Origin: Thermodesulfovibrionales bacterium
GTDB taxonomy: Bacteria; Nitrospirota; Thermodesulfovibrionia; Thermodesulfovibrionales; UBA1546
Direction of reading: 5' to 3'
Length of the DNA stretch: 12,668 bases
NCBI GenBank assembly: GCA_919901705.1
Contig: CAKKPR010000306.1
Location: 1-12,668 of the forward strand
Shown: positions 1-5,867 of the stretch, piece by piece
Position numbering within the stretch: position 1 is the first letter of the stretch
Layout of the letters: each line of letters starts with the position of its first letter
Notes under the pieces: generated by a model
Database searches by the model: none
Seen by the model: the letters and a program-made list of their open reading frames with translations, nothing else
Told to the model about the DNA's origin: nothing
Made by a program: the position numbers and the translations under genes

Positions 1-641
1 CTTGCATCTCCGTCTGACATCTTTGCTATATGCTCAAGGCTGCCTTCTTCTGCAATAATCTTTAAGCTGCCGAGCCCTCTTTCTTTATCGGCCAGGGCAT
101 TTTTTAAGATTAAAAGAAGGTCTTCACGGGAAAGAGGCTTCAGCTCAAATACCTGGCTTCTTGAAAGCAATGCCGAGTTAACGTAAAAAAACGGGTTTTC
201 TACAGTTGCTGCTATCAATGTTATATTTCCTTCTTCCACGTCAGGCAGAAGCGCATCCTGCTGAAGCTTATTAAATCTGTGAATTTCATCGAGAAATAAT
301 ATTGTTCTTCCGCCTGCTGATTTTTGAGCCCGCGCTTTTTTGATAACCTTTCTTATTTCTTCAAGCCCGGCTGTGGCAGCATTAAGCCATTCAAAATAAG
401 CGTTTGTTTTATTTGCAATAACCCTTGCCAGTGCAGTCTTGCCTGTTCCAGGCGGCCCGTAAAGGATTATGGAGGTTATCCTGTCAGCCTCTATGGCCCT
501 TCTTAAGAGTTTACCCTGCCCCAGAATATGTTCCTGACCAACATAATCCTCAATTGTCTTTGGAGACATCCGGTAAGCAAGGGGGTCTTTCCCGCCTCCG
601 CGGACCTCTGATATTTCTTCGGGCTTATTGAACAGGTTCAT
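1..641 (-). CDS. rarA: Replication-associated recombination protein A (AAA+ ATPase), C-terminus cut by window edge
   Basis: RarA (MgsA) is a clamp-loader-like AAA+ ATPase that acts at stalled replication forks. The visible 213 residues carry Walker A GPPGTGKT (62-69), Walker B with FLDEIHR (116-122), a sensor-1-like ATVENP (145-150), an arginine-finger region SALLSR ending at R161, and the start of the sensor-2 GDAR motif at the window edge. The N-terminal DPLAYRMSP followed by EDYVGQEHILG is characteristic of RarA and separates it from RuvB and DnaX. The family is usually about 420-450 aa, so roughly half is present and the oligomerisation domain lies outside. Start is ATG at 641; the ribosome site is weak (GTGAG about 10 nt upstream). 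It is divergent from the gene at 793. The family call is secure. Confidence 0.95.
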   Translation of the reverse strand, partial: MNLFNKPEEISEVRGGGKDPLAYRMSPKTIEDYVGQEHILGQGKLLRRAIEADRITSIILYGPPGTGKTALARVIANKTNAYFEWLNAATAGLEEIRKVIKKARAQKSAGGRTILFLDEIHRFNKLQQDALLPDVEEGNITLIAATVENPFFYVNSALLSRSQVFELKPLSREDLLLILKNALADKERGLGSLKIIAEEGSLEHIAKMSDGDA

Positions 642-669
642 AAATAGCGCTCACTTTTTTAGCAGTTAA

Positions 670-678
670 ATTATAGCA
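670..678 (-). promoter_or_regulatory. Extended -10 promoter for rarA
   Basis: Reading the minus strand the sequence is TGCTATAAT, a perfect extended -10 box, about 29 nt upstream of the rarA start. No good -35 is seen, as expected for an extended -10 promoter. The same nine bases occur before the vapBC-like pair and before the restriction-modification gene. Confidence 0.55.
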
Positions 679-746
679 TGTTAAGGTAGCTTCAGCAGAA
701 CGGCATCGGGCTGCCGTATAACAAACCTGATAATTTTAATTAGATG

Positions 747-775
747 TTGACAGGGAGTTTCTTCTTATTTAATAT
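747..775 (+). promoter_or_regulatory. Sigma70-type promoter for the degenerate GGDEF gene
   Basis: A perfect TTGACA (747-752) is followed after 17 nt by TAATAT (770-775, four of six matches). The start point would fall near 782, leaving only about 11 nt of leader, which just contains the AGGAG ribosome site (782-786) before the ATG at 793. A small 6-bp inverted repeat (ACGGCA 700-705, TGCCGT 712-717) lies upstream between the two divergent genes; its role is unknown. Confidence 0.5.
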
Positions 776-792
776 TTTAACAGGAGATAGAA

Positions 793-1365
793 ATGGGTTT
801 TAAGGAAGCAAAAAAGTACATCAGCGAATTACACAAAAAACAGGATGACCCATATCTCTGGCCTGATTATCTTACCGGACTTCCTGACAAGAATGCGATA
901 GTACAAAAAATAAGAGAGGTCTACGGCCAGCTCGGGAAACAGAGTATCGCAATTATAAGGATTGCGAATATCCAGCCATATCTTATTAAATACGGCCCTG
1001 ACAAGCATGCCGCTATAATCCAGTGGGCTGCTGGCATACTGAAGACAACGGTTGATAAGCATAAGGGTTTTGTAGGCGCCTGCTGTACTCATGACTTTGT
1101 TGCCGTATGTAATACAAAAAACCTTGGAAGTTTCATAAACGAGGCGTCAAGGCTTTTTGAAAAGAAGGCATTGACCTTCTATAACAAGGAAGATTTGAAA
1201 AAAGGCAAGGTGCTGTCTTTCATGAGAGAAGGCAGGAAGATAGACATCGGCTTTATGAAGTTTATTGTCTGCAGCATAAGCGACAAGGCACAAGTGCCAA
1301 AAGACAAGATACTGCCTCATATCGGCAAGCTCTGTCTTGAAATCGAGAAGGGTCAATATCCTTAA
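793..1365 (+). CDS. Degenerate GGDEF-domain protein, probably not a cyclase
   Basis: This 190-aa protein starts with a short leader and then DYLTGLPDKNAI (25-36), which matches the D-x-LTGLPNR segment that opens GGDEF (diguanylate cyclase) domains. At the place of the active-site loop it has CTHDF (98-102) after KGFVGACC instead of GGDEF, so the catalytic glycines and metal-binding acid are lost. No transmembrane segment or sensor domain is visible; it should be cytoplasmic. Degenerate GGDEF proteins often bind nucleotide or act as protein-interaction modules, but nothing in the sequence says which. A good ribosome site (AGGAG, 6 nt before ATG) supports the start. It stands alone, divergent from rarA and convergent with the cysteine-rich gene, with only 2 bp between the stop codons. 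The domain call is moderate and the function unknown. Confidence 0.75.
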   Translation: MGFKEAKKYISELHKKQDDPYLWPDYLTGLPDKNAIVQKIREVYGQLGKQSIAIIRIANIQPYLIKYGPDKHAAIIQWAAGILKTTVDKHKGFVGACCTHDFVAVCNTKNLGSFINEASRLFEKKALTFYNKEDLKKGKVLSFMREGRKIDIGFMKFIVCSISDKAQVPKDKILPHIGKLCLEIEKGQYP

Positions 1366-1367
1366 GT

Positions 1368-1682
1368 TCAGGTAAGTCCAAAAGGTGCAAGTCCTGATTC
1401 AACACAATCCATGAAACGCTGCTTATTTATTACTGAATATTTTTCCTCGCACCAGACATGTCCTGTCTGAGGTGATTTCCCTGAAGGCAAGGTAGTCCTT
1501 GCTTTCGTGCACACAAAGCAGTGCCCTGTTTTTCTGACTTTCAGCGGCGTAAAGCAGGGCATTTGCCTCTTCCTTGCCATCTGGATACTGCGATGGTCGC
1601 ACCATACTGTCCCGGGCGGAGGGCTCTGTCCTTCGGGTTTTGTGGCAAAACTGTATTTGCACTCCTCGCAAAAATTATACAT
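1368..1682 (-). CDS. Small duplicated cysteine-rich (zinc-ribbon-like) protein
   Basis: I do not recognise a named family for this 104-aa product. It has two halves with the same cysteine spacing: C5-x2-C8-x19-C28-x14-C43 and C55-x2-C58-x19-C78-x14-C93, a period of exactly 50 residues. Both halves also share a Pro/Gly-rich loop and a VWC motif (TVWC at 25-28, HVWC at 75-78). Each set of four cysteines could hold one zinc ion or an iron-sulfur centre. The regular pattern argues strongly that this frame is coding, although overlapping plus-strand frames of 63 and 87 aa exist. There is no signal peptide. A promoter-like sequence and a hairpin lie in the 171-bp upstream gap. Role unknown; nucleic-acid binding or metal handling are only guesses. 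Confidence 0.65.
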   Translation of the reverse strand: MYNFCEECKYSFATKPEGQSPPPGTVWCDHRSIQMARKRQMPCFTPLKVRKTGHCFVCTKARTTLPSGKSPQTGHVWCEEKYSVINKQRFMDCVESGLAPFGLT

Positions 1683-1774
1683 AAATTCTTTAACCTGACA
1701 GAAAATCGGGAATTCGTATGCCGTTCTAAGCTCAACTGTTTCAGAAGGATTTGTATCTCTGCTGCTGTCTCAAA

Positions 1775-1797
1775 AACAGATTAAACTGAAATCTGTT
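1775..1797 (-). terminator. Probable terminator of the methyltransferase/PhzF/aminotransferase operon
   Basis: On the minus strand an 8-bp stem AACAGATT/AATCTGTT with a 7-nt loop is followed directly by a run of T (TTTTTGAG, counting from the stem end). The stem is AT-rich, so it would be a weak terminator. It lies 57 nt after the aminotransferase stop codon and just downstream of a promoter-like sequence for the next gene. Confidence 0.45.
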
Positions 1798-1808
1798 CCC
1801 CCTATAAA

Positions 1809-1837
1809 ACTTTATGCCCTTTATGCGGGGTTGTCAA
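1809..1837 (-). promoter_or_regulatory. Promoter-like sequence upstream of the cysteine-rich gene
   Basis: On the minus strand TTGACA (1837-1832) is followed after exactly 17 nt by TAAAGT (1814-1809, four of six matches to TATAAT). Transcription would start near 1802 and give a leader of about 120 nt before the ATG at 1682; the hairpin at 1797-1775 would lie at its very 5' end. Confidence 0.45.
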
Positions 1838-1853
1838 GTATTTTTTTATAAAG

Positions 1854-3017
1854 CTACGGTGAAATCTTTATCAATACTTCTCCAATTCTCCTTATTCCCT
1901 CTTCAATGTTTTCAGCAGTGGCATTTGAGAAATTAAGGCGCATAGTATTCTTTCCGGAGCCGTCAGGGAAAAACTCCTGTCCCGGCACAAAAGCCACATT
2001 CTTCTCAATACAGCGCATAAGGATTTCCCTTGCATCATATCCTTCCGGCAATATAGCCCATATAAACATCCCGCCTGCAGGCTTATTCCATTTTGCTGAT
2101 TTTGGGAAATATTTCTCCATTGCAGAAAGCATGCAGTCCCTGCGCTCCTTATACGTTCTTTTAAGCAGGCTGATATGTTCCTGATAGTTCCCGTTTTCGA
2201 GGTATTCGTTCACAATATACTGGCCAAACGTATTTGTGTGAAGGTCTGTGCCCTGTTTTACAATAGCAAATTTTTTGATAATTTCTTTATCAGCGATAAC
2301 ATAGGCTACGCGGAATCCAGGCGCAATTGTCTTTGAGAAAGAACTCATATAAATGAAGTTCTTGCTTTGTGCAAGGCTAAAAAGCGAAGGGAGTTTCTCT
2401 CCTTCAAATATCAATTCTCCGTAAGGGTCGTCTTCTATGAGCATGAAGTCATGTTTCCCCGCAATCTCAAGCAGCCTGTGTCTTCTATCCATGGGAATGG
2501 ATGCGCCTGTAGGGTTCTGGAAATTCGGCATGAGATAGAGTAACCCGGGCTTATTTGTTTTCAGTTTCTTTTCCAATTCATCTGTCTGAATCCCTTTTTC
2601 ATCAGATGGAATCGCTATGACATTCGCCTGAAAAAGCTGAAAAGCCTGCAGCGCGCCGAGATAGCTCGGAGTTTCAGTAAAAACTACCGTGCCCTTGTCT
2701 ATATAGAGCTTTGATATGAGGTCAAGTCCCTGCTGAGAGCCCTGTGTGATAATGATATTTTCAATGTCAAGGTTTTTGTCTAATTTTTTTATTATCTTTT
2801 CCCTGAGCGGAATAATCCCTTCTGTTATAGAATACTGCAAGGCTGATGAGCCATGCCTTGAAAGCACCTTTACAACTGCATCACCAATCTCTTTAATTGG
2901 GAAAAGCTCAGGAGCAGGCAGCCCGCCTGCAAATGAGATTATTCCTGGCCTTGACATCAGCTTTAAAATATCACGGATAGCTGAACTTCTTAATCCGGCG
3001 ATTCTTTCAGCGTACAT
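1854..3017 (-). CDS. PLP-dependent fold-type I aminotransferase (LysN/MocR-like aminotransferase domain)
   Basis: A 387-aa class I/II aminotransferase that should transfer an amino group between an amino acid and a 2-oxo acid. Visible landmarks are SFAGGLPAPELFP near the N-terminus (28-40), NFQNPTGAS (165-173) with the PLP-contacting Asn, IEDDPYGEL (194-202) with the PLP-nitrogen Asp, the Schiff-base lysine K229 in SSFSKTIAPGFR (225-236), and MRLNFS near the C-terminus with the substrate-carboxylate Arg. This pattern is typical of the 2-aminoadipate/LysN-like and KAT-like subgroup; substrate cannot be read from sequence. I chose the ATG at 3017 because AAGGAGGACGTA lies directly before it; a GTG eight codons upstream (3041) would contain that ribosome site within the gene. 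It is the last gene of a four-gene minus-strand unit, 52 nt after the methyltransferase stop. Confidence 0.9.
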   Translation of the reverse strand: MYAERIAGLRSSAIRDILKLMSRPGIISFAGGLPAPELFPIKEIGDAVVKVLSRHGSSALQYSITEGIIPLREKIIKKLDKNLDIENIIITQGSQQGLDLISKLYIDKGTVVFTETPSYLGALQAFQLFQANVIAIPSDEKGIQTDELEKKLKTNKPGLLYLMPNFQNPTGASIPMDRRHRLLEIAGKHDFMLIEDDPYGELIFEGEKLPSLFSLAQSKNFIYMSSFSKTIAPGFRVAYVIADKEIIKKFAIVKQGTDLHTNTFGQYIVNEYLENGNYQEHISLLKRTYKERRDCMLSAMEKYFPKSAKWNKPAGGMFIWAILPEGYDAREILMRCIEKNVAFVPGQEFFPDGSGKNTMRLNFSNATAENIEEGIRRIGEVLIKISP

Positions 3018-3069
3018 TACGTCCTCCTTATTTTTAAGCACTTCTCCCCGCCAGGAGTCGTCCTTGACC

Positions 3070-3630
3070 TTATATGCCCTTTTTCATAAGCACTGTTTTA
3101 CTAAGAAACACTTTCGGCCTTTCAACAGGTGTGAATCCGGCAGATCGAGCTTTCTTAATAGTTTCTTCAAATGCCGTCTTTGAGACATGGAATAAAGGCT
3201 CTGCTATCAAAACCTGTCCGTTTGGCTTGAGTATTGAGCTAATCTCATTAAAAAGTTGCTCTTGATTTGGCACTTCGTGAACCAGATAGAACGCGAGCAC
3301 AAAATCAACACTATCTGACACGCCTATTTTGTTCTCTTCACACTTATGCAGCGTGATACGTTCCTCAAGTTCTGTCCCTCGAATCTTGTCTCTCAGTTTC
3401 TGCAACATTCCTTCCTGCAAATCAGAAGCAATAACCCGGCCTGATTTGCCGACCATTTGAGCCATGTCAATAGAGAAAAAGCCAGGTCCGCAGCCTATAT
3501 CCAGAACGGTCATCCCTTCTTCAATATAGGGTTCCAGTATTTTTCGAGGGTTTTGCAACCATCTTCTGATTTTGTTATCAAGCATACCCGCTATCTCAAC
3601 AGGGCATATACGATTTTTTTTATCGCTCAT
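3070..3630 (-). CDS. Class I SAM-dependent methyltransferase
   Basis: A 186-aa single-domain Rossmann methyltransferase. Motif I is VLDIGCGPGFFS (42-53), the acidic residue after strand beta-2 is D70 in VIASDLQ, and a post-motif region VDFVLAFYLVHEVPNQ (108-123) and LKPNGQVLIAEP (134-145) follow as in UbiE-like enzymes. The N-terminal CPVEIAGMLDNKIRRWLQNP (9-28) resembles a common family of small uncharacterised methyltransferases that begin in this way. Acceptor substrate is unknown: small molecule is more likely than nucleic acid from the lack of extra domains. AAGGA lies upstream of the ATG. It sits 35 nt after the PhzF-like gene and 52 nt before the aminotransferase, so co-transcription is likely. 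Confidence 0.88.
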   Translation of the reverse strand: MSDKKNRICPVEIAGMLDNKIRRWLQNPRKILEPYIEEGMTVLDIGCGPGFFSIDMAQMVGKSGRVIASDLQEGMLQKLRDKIRGTELEERITLHKCEENKIGVSDSVDFVLAFYLVHEVPNQEQLFNEISSILKPNGQVLIAEPLFHVSKTAFEETIKKARSAGFTPVERPKVFLSKTVLMKKGI

Positions 3631-3665
3631 TATTTTTTCCTTTTATATTTAATTTTCGACTATAC

Positions 3666-4454
3666 TTATATTCCCCTGAAATCCGCACAGAACACAGTTA
3701 TCGCCCGACCGCCCAAATATACCCTGTCCTTGCCAACCCTCACCTTCAGAAATCCGCCCCTCTCAGAGACCTGATGTGCCATGAATTCGTCCTTCTTCAA
3801 TCTCATCTTCCAGTAAGGCCCGAGACAGCAATGCGCAGAGCCTGTTACAGGATCTTCGGGAATGCCGTATGCAGGCGCGAAGAATCTGGAAACAAAATCA
3901 ATCCCTGATTCACTTGAACTGCTCGTCACTATTATGCCCCTCGCTGCGATTTTTTTCAAAATCTCGAAATCAGGCTGAAGGCCTCGAACAATATCTTCGG
4001 ATTCAACTTCAACAATATAATCCATGCGATTTTTCCCGACATAAACCGGCCTGACCTTTAGCCCCTCCATCAAGCCATGAGGCGCATCTGTTTCTTTGTC
4101 TTCTTCCAGAGGAAAATCAAGTTCAATGAAGTCATCCTTTTTAGAGGCCTTCAAAACCCCGCTCTTTGTAAAGAACCGTATTTCCTTTGTCTTATCTGCA
4201 ATGCCTGTCTCATAAAGGATATGGGCGCTCGCAAGCGTTCCATGCCCGCAGAGGTCAACTTCTCTCTTTGGAGTAAACCACCTAAGATTAAACCCATCCT
4301 CTTTTTTGATTAAAAATGCTGTCTCGGACAGATTCATTTCTGCTGCTACATTCTGCATCCATGTGTCATCCTTTACTGTCGGCAGTATGCAGACGCCGGC
4401 AGGGTTGCCTGAAAATATTCTGTCCGTAAATGCATCAACCTGATAAATTTTCAC
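3666..4454 (-). CDS. PhzF-family isomerase/epimerase
   Basis: A 262-aa member of the PhzF family, which shares the two-domain fold of diaminopimelate epimerase. Landmarks: MKIYQVDAFTDRIFSGNPAG (1-20), the catalytic Glu E44 in NLSETAFL (41-48), EVDLCGHGT (65-73) and the second-domain EDPVTGSAHCCLG (200-212). PhzF itself isomerises trans-2,3-dihydro-3-hydroxyanthranilate in phenazine synthesis, but most family members have other or unknown substrates, and no phenazine genes are seen here. The start is GTG at 4454, supported by GGAGG eight bases upstream on the minus strand. The 5' end overlaps the preceding methyltransferase by 20 bp, which suggests translational coupling. Expected to be cytosolic. 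Confidence 0.92.
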   Translation of the reverse strand: MKIYQVDAFTDRIFSGNPAGVCILPTVKDDTWMQNVAAEMNLSETAFLIKKEDGFNLRWFTPKREVDLCGHGTLASAHILYETGIADKTKEIRFFTKSGVLKASKKDDFIELDFPLEEDKETDAPHGLMEGLKVRPVYVGKNRMDYIVEVESEDIVRGLQPDFEILKKIAARGIIVTSSSSESGIDFVSRFFAPAYGIPEDPVTGSAHCCLGPYWKMRLKKDEFMAHQVSERGGFLKVRVGKDRVYLGGRAITVFCADFRGI

Positions 4455-5172
4455 TTTTTCTTCCTCCGTATATCGAGAATATCCCGTATTTGTAGAAGCA
4501 ATCTACTTCCTGAAAGCCCATGCCTTTTAAGGCATCCAACTGGTCATCCAGTGTATCAGGCTTGTTGTCCTTATTATCCTTATATCTGCGGATAATATCG
4601 TCGCTAATGCTATCTGATATCCCGAATGCGGCTTTTCTATCATCCATCCATTCCTGCCATAATTTCAGATACCATGAATCAAGCGACTCATCAGACGCAA
4701 GCACAACGTCGATATTTACAAAATACCCGCCGTAGTTTAGCCATGAATATATCTTTCCGAACATCGAACTTTTCTCATCCGTTGTAAGGTGATGTATTGC
4801 AAGTGACGAAAATACGAGGTCAAAGCCCGGTTCAAAAAAGTCTTTCGCAAGCAGTTCCTGAAAGCTTGCCTTAATGAGCTGAACACTTTTAAAATCTTTA
4901 AGTCTTTCCCGTGTTTTTCTCAGCATATCAGCAGAGCCGTCAACAAGCGTAGCTGATATAGCGTCATCAACTTTCAAAAGCTCATGCGCAAGGATTCCAT
5001 CTCCGCAGCCAAGATCGAGAATGCGGTTTGGCTTTCCTCTCAGGAAATGATTATAAAACGATACCAATAACCCAAACATTCTTCTGCGCTCAACAATATA
5101 GATATCCGCCTTATCAATATACTGTTGACTGAACCCGGCCTTAGCCCAGTTTGATTTATTAAATTCTGTCAT
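4435..5172 (-). CDS. Class I SAM-dependent methyltransferase, first gene of the operon
   Basis: A 245-aa Rossmann methyltransferase. Motif I is ILDLGCGDG (51-59), the ribose-binding acidic residue is D78 in ATLVDGS, and the motif FSSLAIHHLT (121-130) followed by LNYGGYFVNIDV (145-156) is typical of the group including CmoA-like and trans-aconitate methyltransferase-like enzymes. The N-terminal segment with YIVERRRMFGLLVSFY (25-40) recalls helices that cover the SAM pocket in these enzymes. The substrate is unknown. I place the start at the ATG at 5172 because TTGGAGG lies 7 nt upstream; an in-frame ATG 20 codons earlier would put this ribosome site inside the gene. It is translated first after a long and unusual leader and overlaps the PhzF gene by 20 bp. 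Confidence 0.88.
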   Translation of the reverse strand: MTEFNKSNWAKAGFSQQYIDKADIYIVERRRMFGLLVSFYNHFLRGKPNRILDLGCGDGILAHELLKVDDAISATLVDGSADMLRKTRERLKDFKSVQLIKASFQELLAKDFFEPGFDLVFSSLAIHHLTTDEKSSMFGKIYSWLNYGGYFVNIDVVLASDESLDSWYLKLWQEWMDDRKAAFGISDSISDDIIRRYKDNKDNKPDTLDDQLDALKGMGFQEVDCFYKYGIFSIYGGRKSENLSG

Positions 5173-5204
5173 AGTCACACCTCCAATATTAATCGTTAGC
5201 TTTA

Positions 5205-5327
5205 AGACAGCGGGCACAGCGCTTTCGCTCATTCTCGGCCCCGATAAATCGGGACCTCCGAGGTGAATTCTGTCCCGCCTGAAGGCTGGCAGAATTCAAA
5301 ACCGCTCAAGTGCAATGCCCGCTGTCT
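5205..5327. repeat. 123-bp inverted-repeat element, copy 1
   Basis: The element is bounded by a perfect 12-bp inverted repeat (AGACAGCGGGCA at 5205-5216, TGCCCGCTGTCT at 5316-5327). Inside are nested hairpins: CTCGG/CCGAG enclosing CCCGAT/ATCGGG, then GAATTCTG/CAGAATTC. The core TCGCTCATTCTCGG (5225-5238) followed by CTCCGAGG, and the later AAAACCGCT, are shared with a second element of the same length at 12334-12456, while the outer arms are unrelated in sequence. It lies between the terminator hairpin and the ribosome site of the methyltransferase operon. Whether it acts as DNA (mobile repeat) or RNA (leader structure) is unknown. Confidence 0.75.
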
Positions 5328-5345
5328 ATCCTGCATTCAAAATAA

Positions 5346-5375
5346 AAAGGCCACGGGGTTTATTCCGTGGCCTTT
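5346..5375 (-). terminator. Strong Rho-independent terminator inside the operon leader
   Basis: An 11-bp perfect stem AAAGGCCACGG/CCGTGGCCTTT with an 8-nt loop. On the minus strand it is followed by TTATTTTG, so with the stem end the transcript has a T tract of the kind expected for intrinsic termination; on the plus strand the tail is GAAGTTTTC, weaker. No plus-strand gene ends here, so the minus strand is the likely reader. Confidence 0.75.
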
Positions 5376-5490
5376 GAAGTTTTCTTATCCTATCCGATTA
5401 ACAGTTAATAGAATCCCCCTTCAGCCACGGCACCTATATGCCAGGCGTTCTTAAGGACGGCCTTATTAATCGTCATCGAATTGTAAAACA
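5346..5490 (-). ncRNA. Candidate structured leader RNA or small RNA
   Basis: A near-consensus promoter (5526-5498) and a strong terminator (5375-5346) on the minus strand bracket a transcript of about 145 nt. Within it CGATTAATA (5472-5464) can pair with TGTTAATCG (5403-5395), nine base pairs with one G-U, closing a domain that contains GGCA/UGCC and GCC/GGC helices. I could not match it to a known riboswitch, 6S RNA or tmRNA. Since no convincing second promoter is seen before the methyltransferase gene at 5172, the same promoter may drive the operon, which would make this an attenuating leader; otherwise it is a free small RNA. A 28-codon ORF overlaps it. Confidence 0.45.
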
Positions 5491-5491
5491 T
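5405..5491 (-). CDS. Possible leaderless 28-aa leader peptide
   Basis: The ORF encodes MFYNSMTINKAVLKNAWHIG and eight more residues ending in GGFY. Its ATG begins 7 nt after the -10 box, so the predicted start of transcription falls on the start codon and the message would be leaderless. It lies wholly within the candidate structured RNA and stops 30 bp before the terminator stem, a layout that would fit translation-dependent attenuation. There is no run of one amino acid, so the signal sensed, if any, is not evident. It may be a chance frame. Confidence 0.25.
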   Translation of the reverse strand: MFYNSMTINKAVLKNAWHIGAVAEGGFY

Positions 5492-5497
5492 GCTTTA

Positions 5498-5526
5498 AAT
5501 ATACTCCTCGCTTATTTTTGTGTCAA
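5498..5526 (-). promoter_or_regulatory. Near-consensus sigma70 promoter
   Basis: On the minus strand TTGACA (5526-5521, perfect), 17-nt spacer, TATATT (5503-5498, five of six). Six C residues lie directly upstream of the -35. The expected start is near 5491-5490. It points toward the leader and the methyltransferase/PhzF operon. The -35 half is part of a 23-bp sequence repeated at 6370-6392. Confidence 0.7.
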
Positions 5527-5534
5527 GGGGGGAA
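5512..5534. repeat. 23-bp direct repeat, left copy
   Basis: Positions 5512-5534 are identical to 6370-6392; the shared core is TTTTTGTGTCAAGGGGGG. Weaker similarity continues rightward for about 25 bp to a shared CTATG-x-AC. The two copies flank the vapBC-like pair. Read on the minus strand the repeat contains CCCCCCTTGACA, the -35 of the promoter described at 5498-5526. Confidence 0.8.
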
Positions 5535-5557
5535 TTGAAATTTGTAGCGTTTTATTC

Positions 5558-5578
5558 TATGTACATATTTGCTATAAT
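5558..5578 (+). promoter_or_regulatory. vapBC promoter with palindromic operator candidate
   Basis: An extended -10 box TGCTATAAT (5570-5578) lies 22 nt before the antitoxin start. Immediately upstream is the perfect palindrome TATGTACATA (5558-5567), in the spacer region, where an autoregulating ribbon-helix-helix antitoxin would be expected to bind. No clear -35 is seen. Confidence 0.5.
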
Positions 5579-5600
5579 ATGAACATGGAGGCGAATATCT

Positions 5601-5867
5601 ATGGGAACAGCTATCAGGGATAAGCATCTTAAAATTGACCAGAGGAAGATTGACAGGGCAAAACAGATTCTCGGCCTTAAAACAGAGACTGAGACAATCG
5701 AGAAAGCTCTGGACATAGTGATTAAGAAAAGCGCGGCGCTGGCGGGAAGAGAAAGGGTTGTTAAAAGAATTCTCATAAGAAGGGAAAAGATGAAAGCAAT
5801 ACCCGGAGATGTGACGGACTGGATAAGAGAAGCACGAGAGGAAAGAGACAAACGTTATGAATTTTAA
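5601..5867 (+). CDS. VapB-like antitoxin (ribbon-helix-helix)
   Basis: An 88-aa protein whose N-terminal half, KLKIDQ-like strand (10-15) followed by KIDRAKQILGLKTETETIEK (16-35), has the strand-helix-helix pattern and K-T-E-T-E-x-I-x-x-A-L signature of VapB-type antitoxins. The C-terminal half (about 50-88) is highly charged and ends in EERDKRYEF, as expected for the segment that wraps around and inhibits the toxin. A ribosome site GGAGG lies 8 nt upstream of the ATG. It overlaps the PIN-domain gene by 11 bp, the usual coupling of antitoxin and toxin. The pair probably represses its own promoter through the upstream palindrome. Type II antitoxin function is inferred from family and position. 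Confidence 0.85.
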   Translation: MGTAIRDKHLKIDQRKIDRAKQILGLKTETETIEKALDIVIKKSAALAGRERVVKRILIRREKMKAIPGDVTDWIREAREERDKRYEF

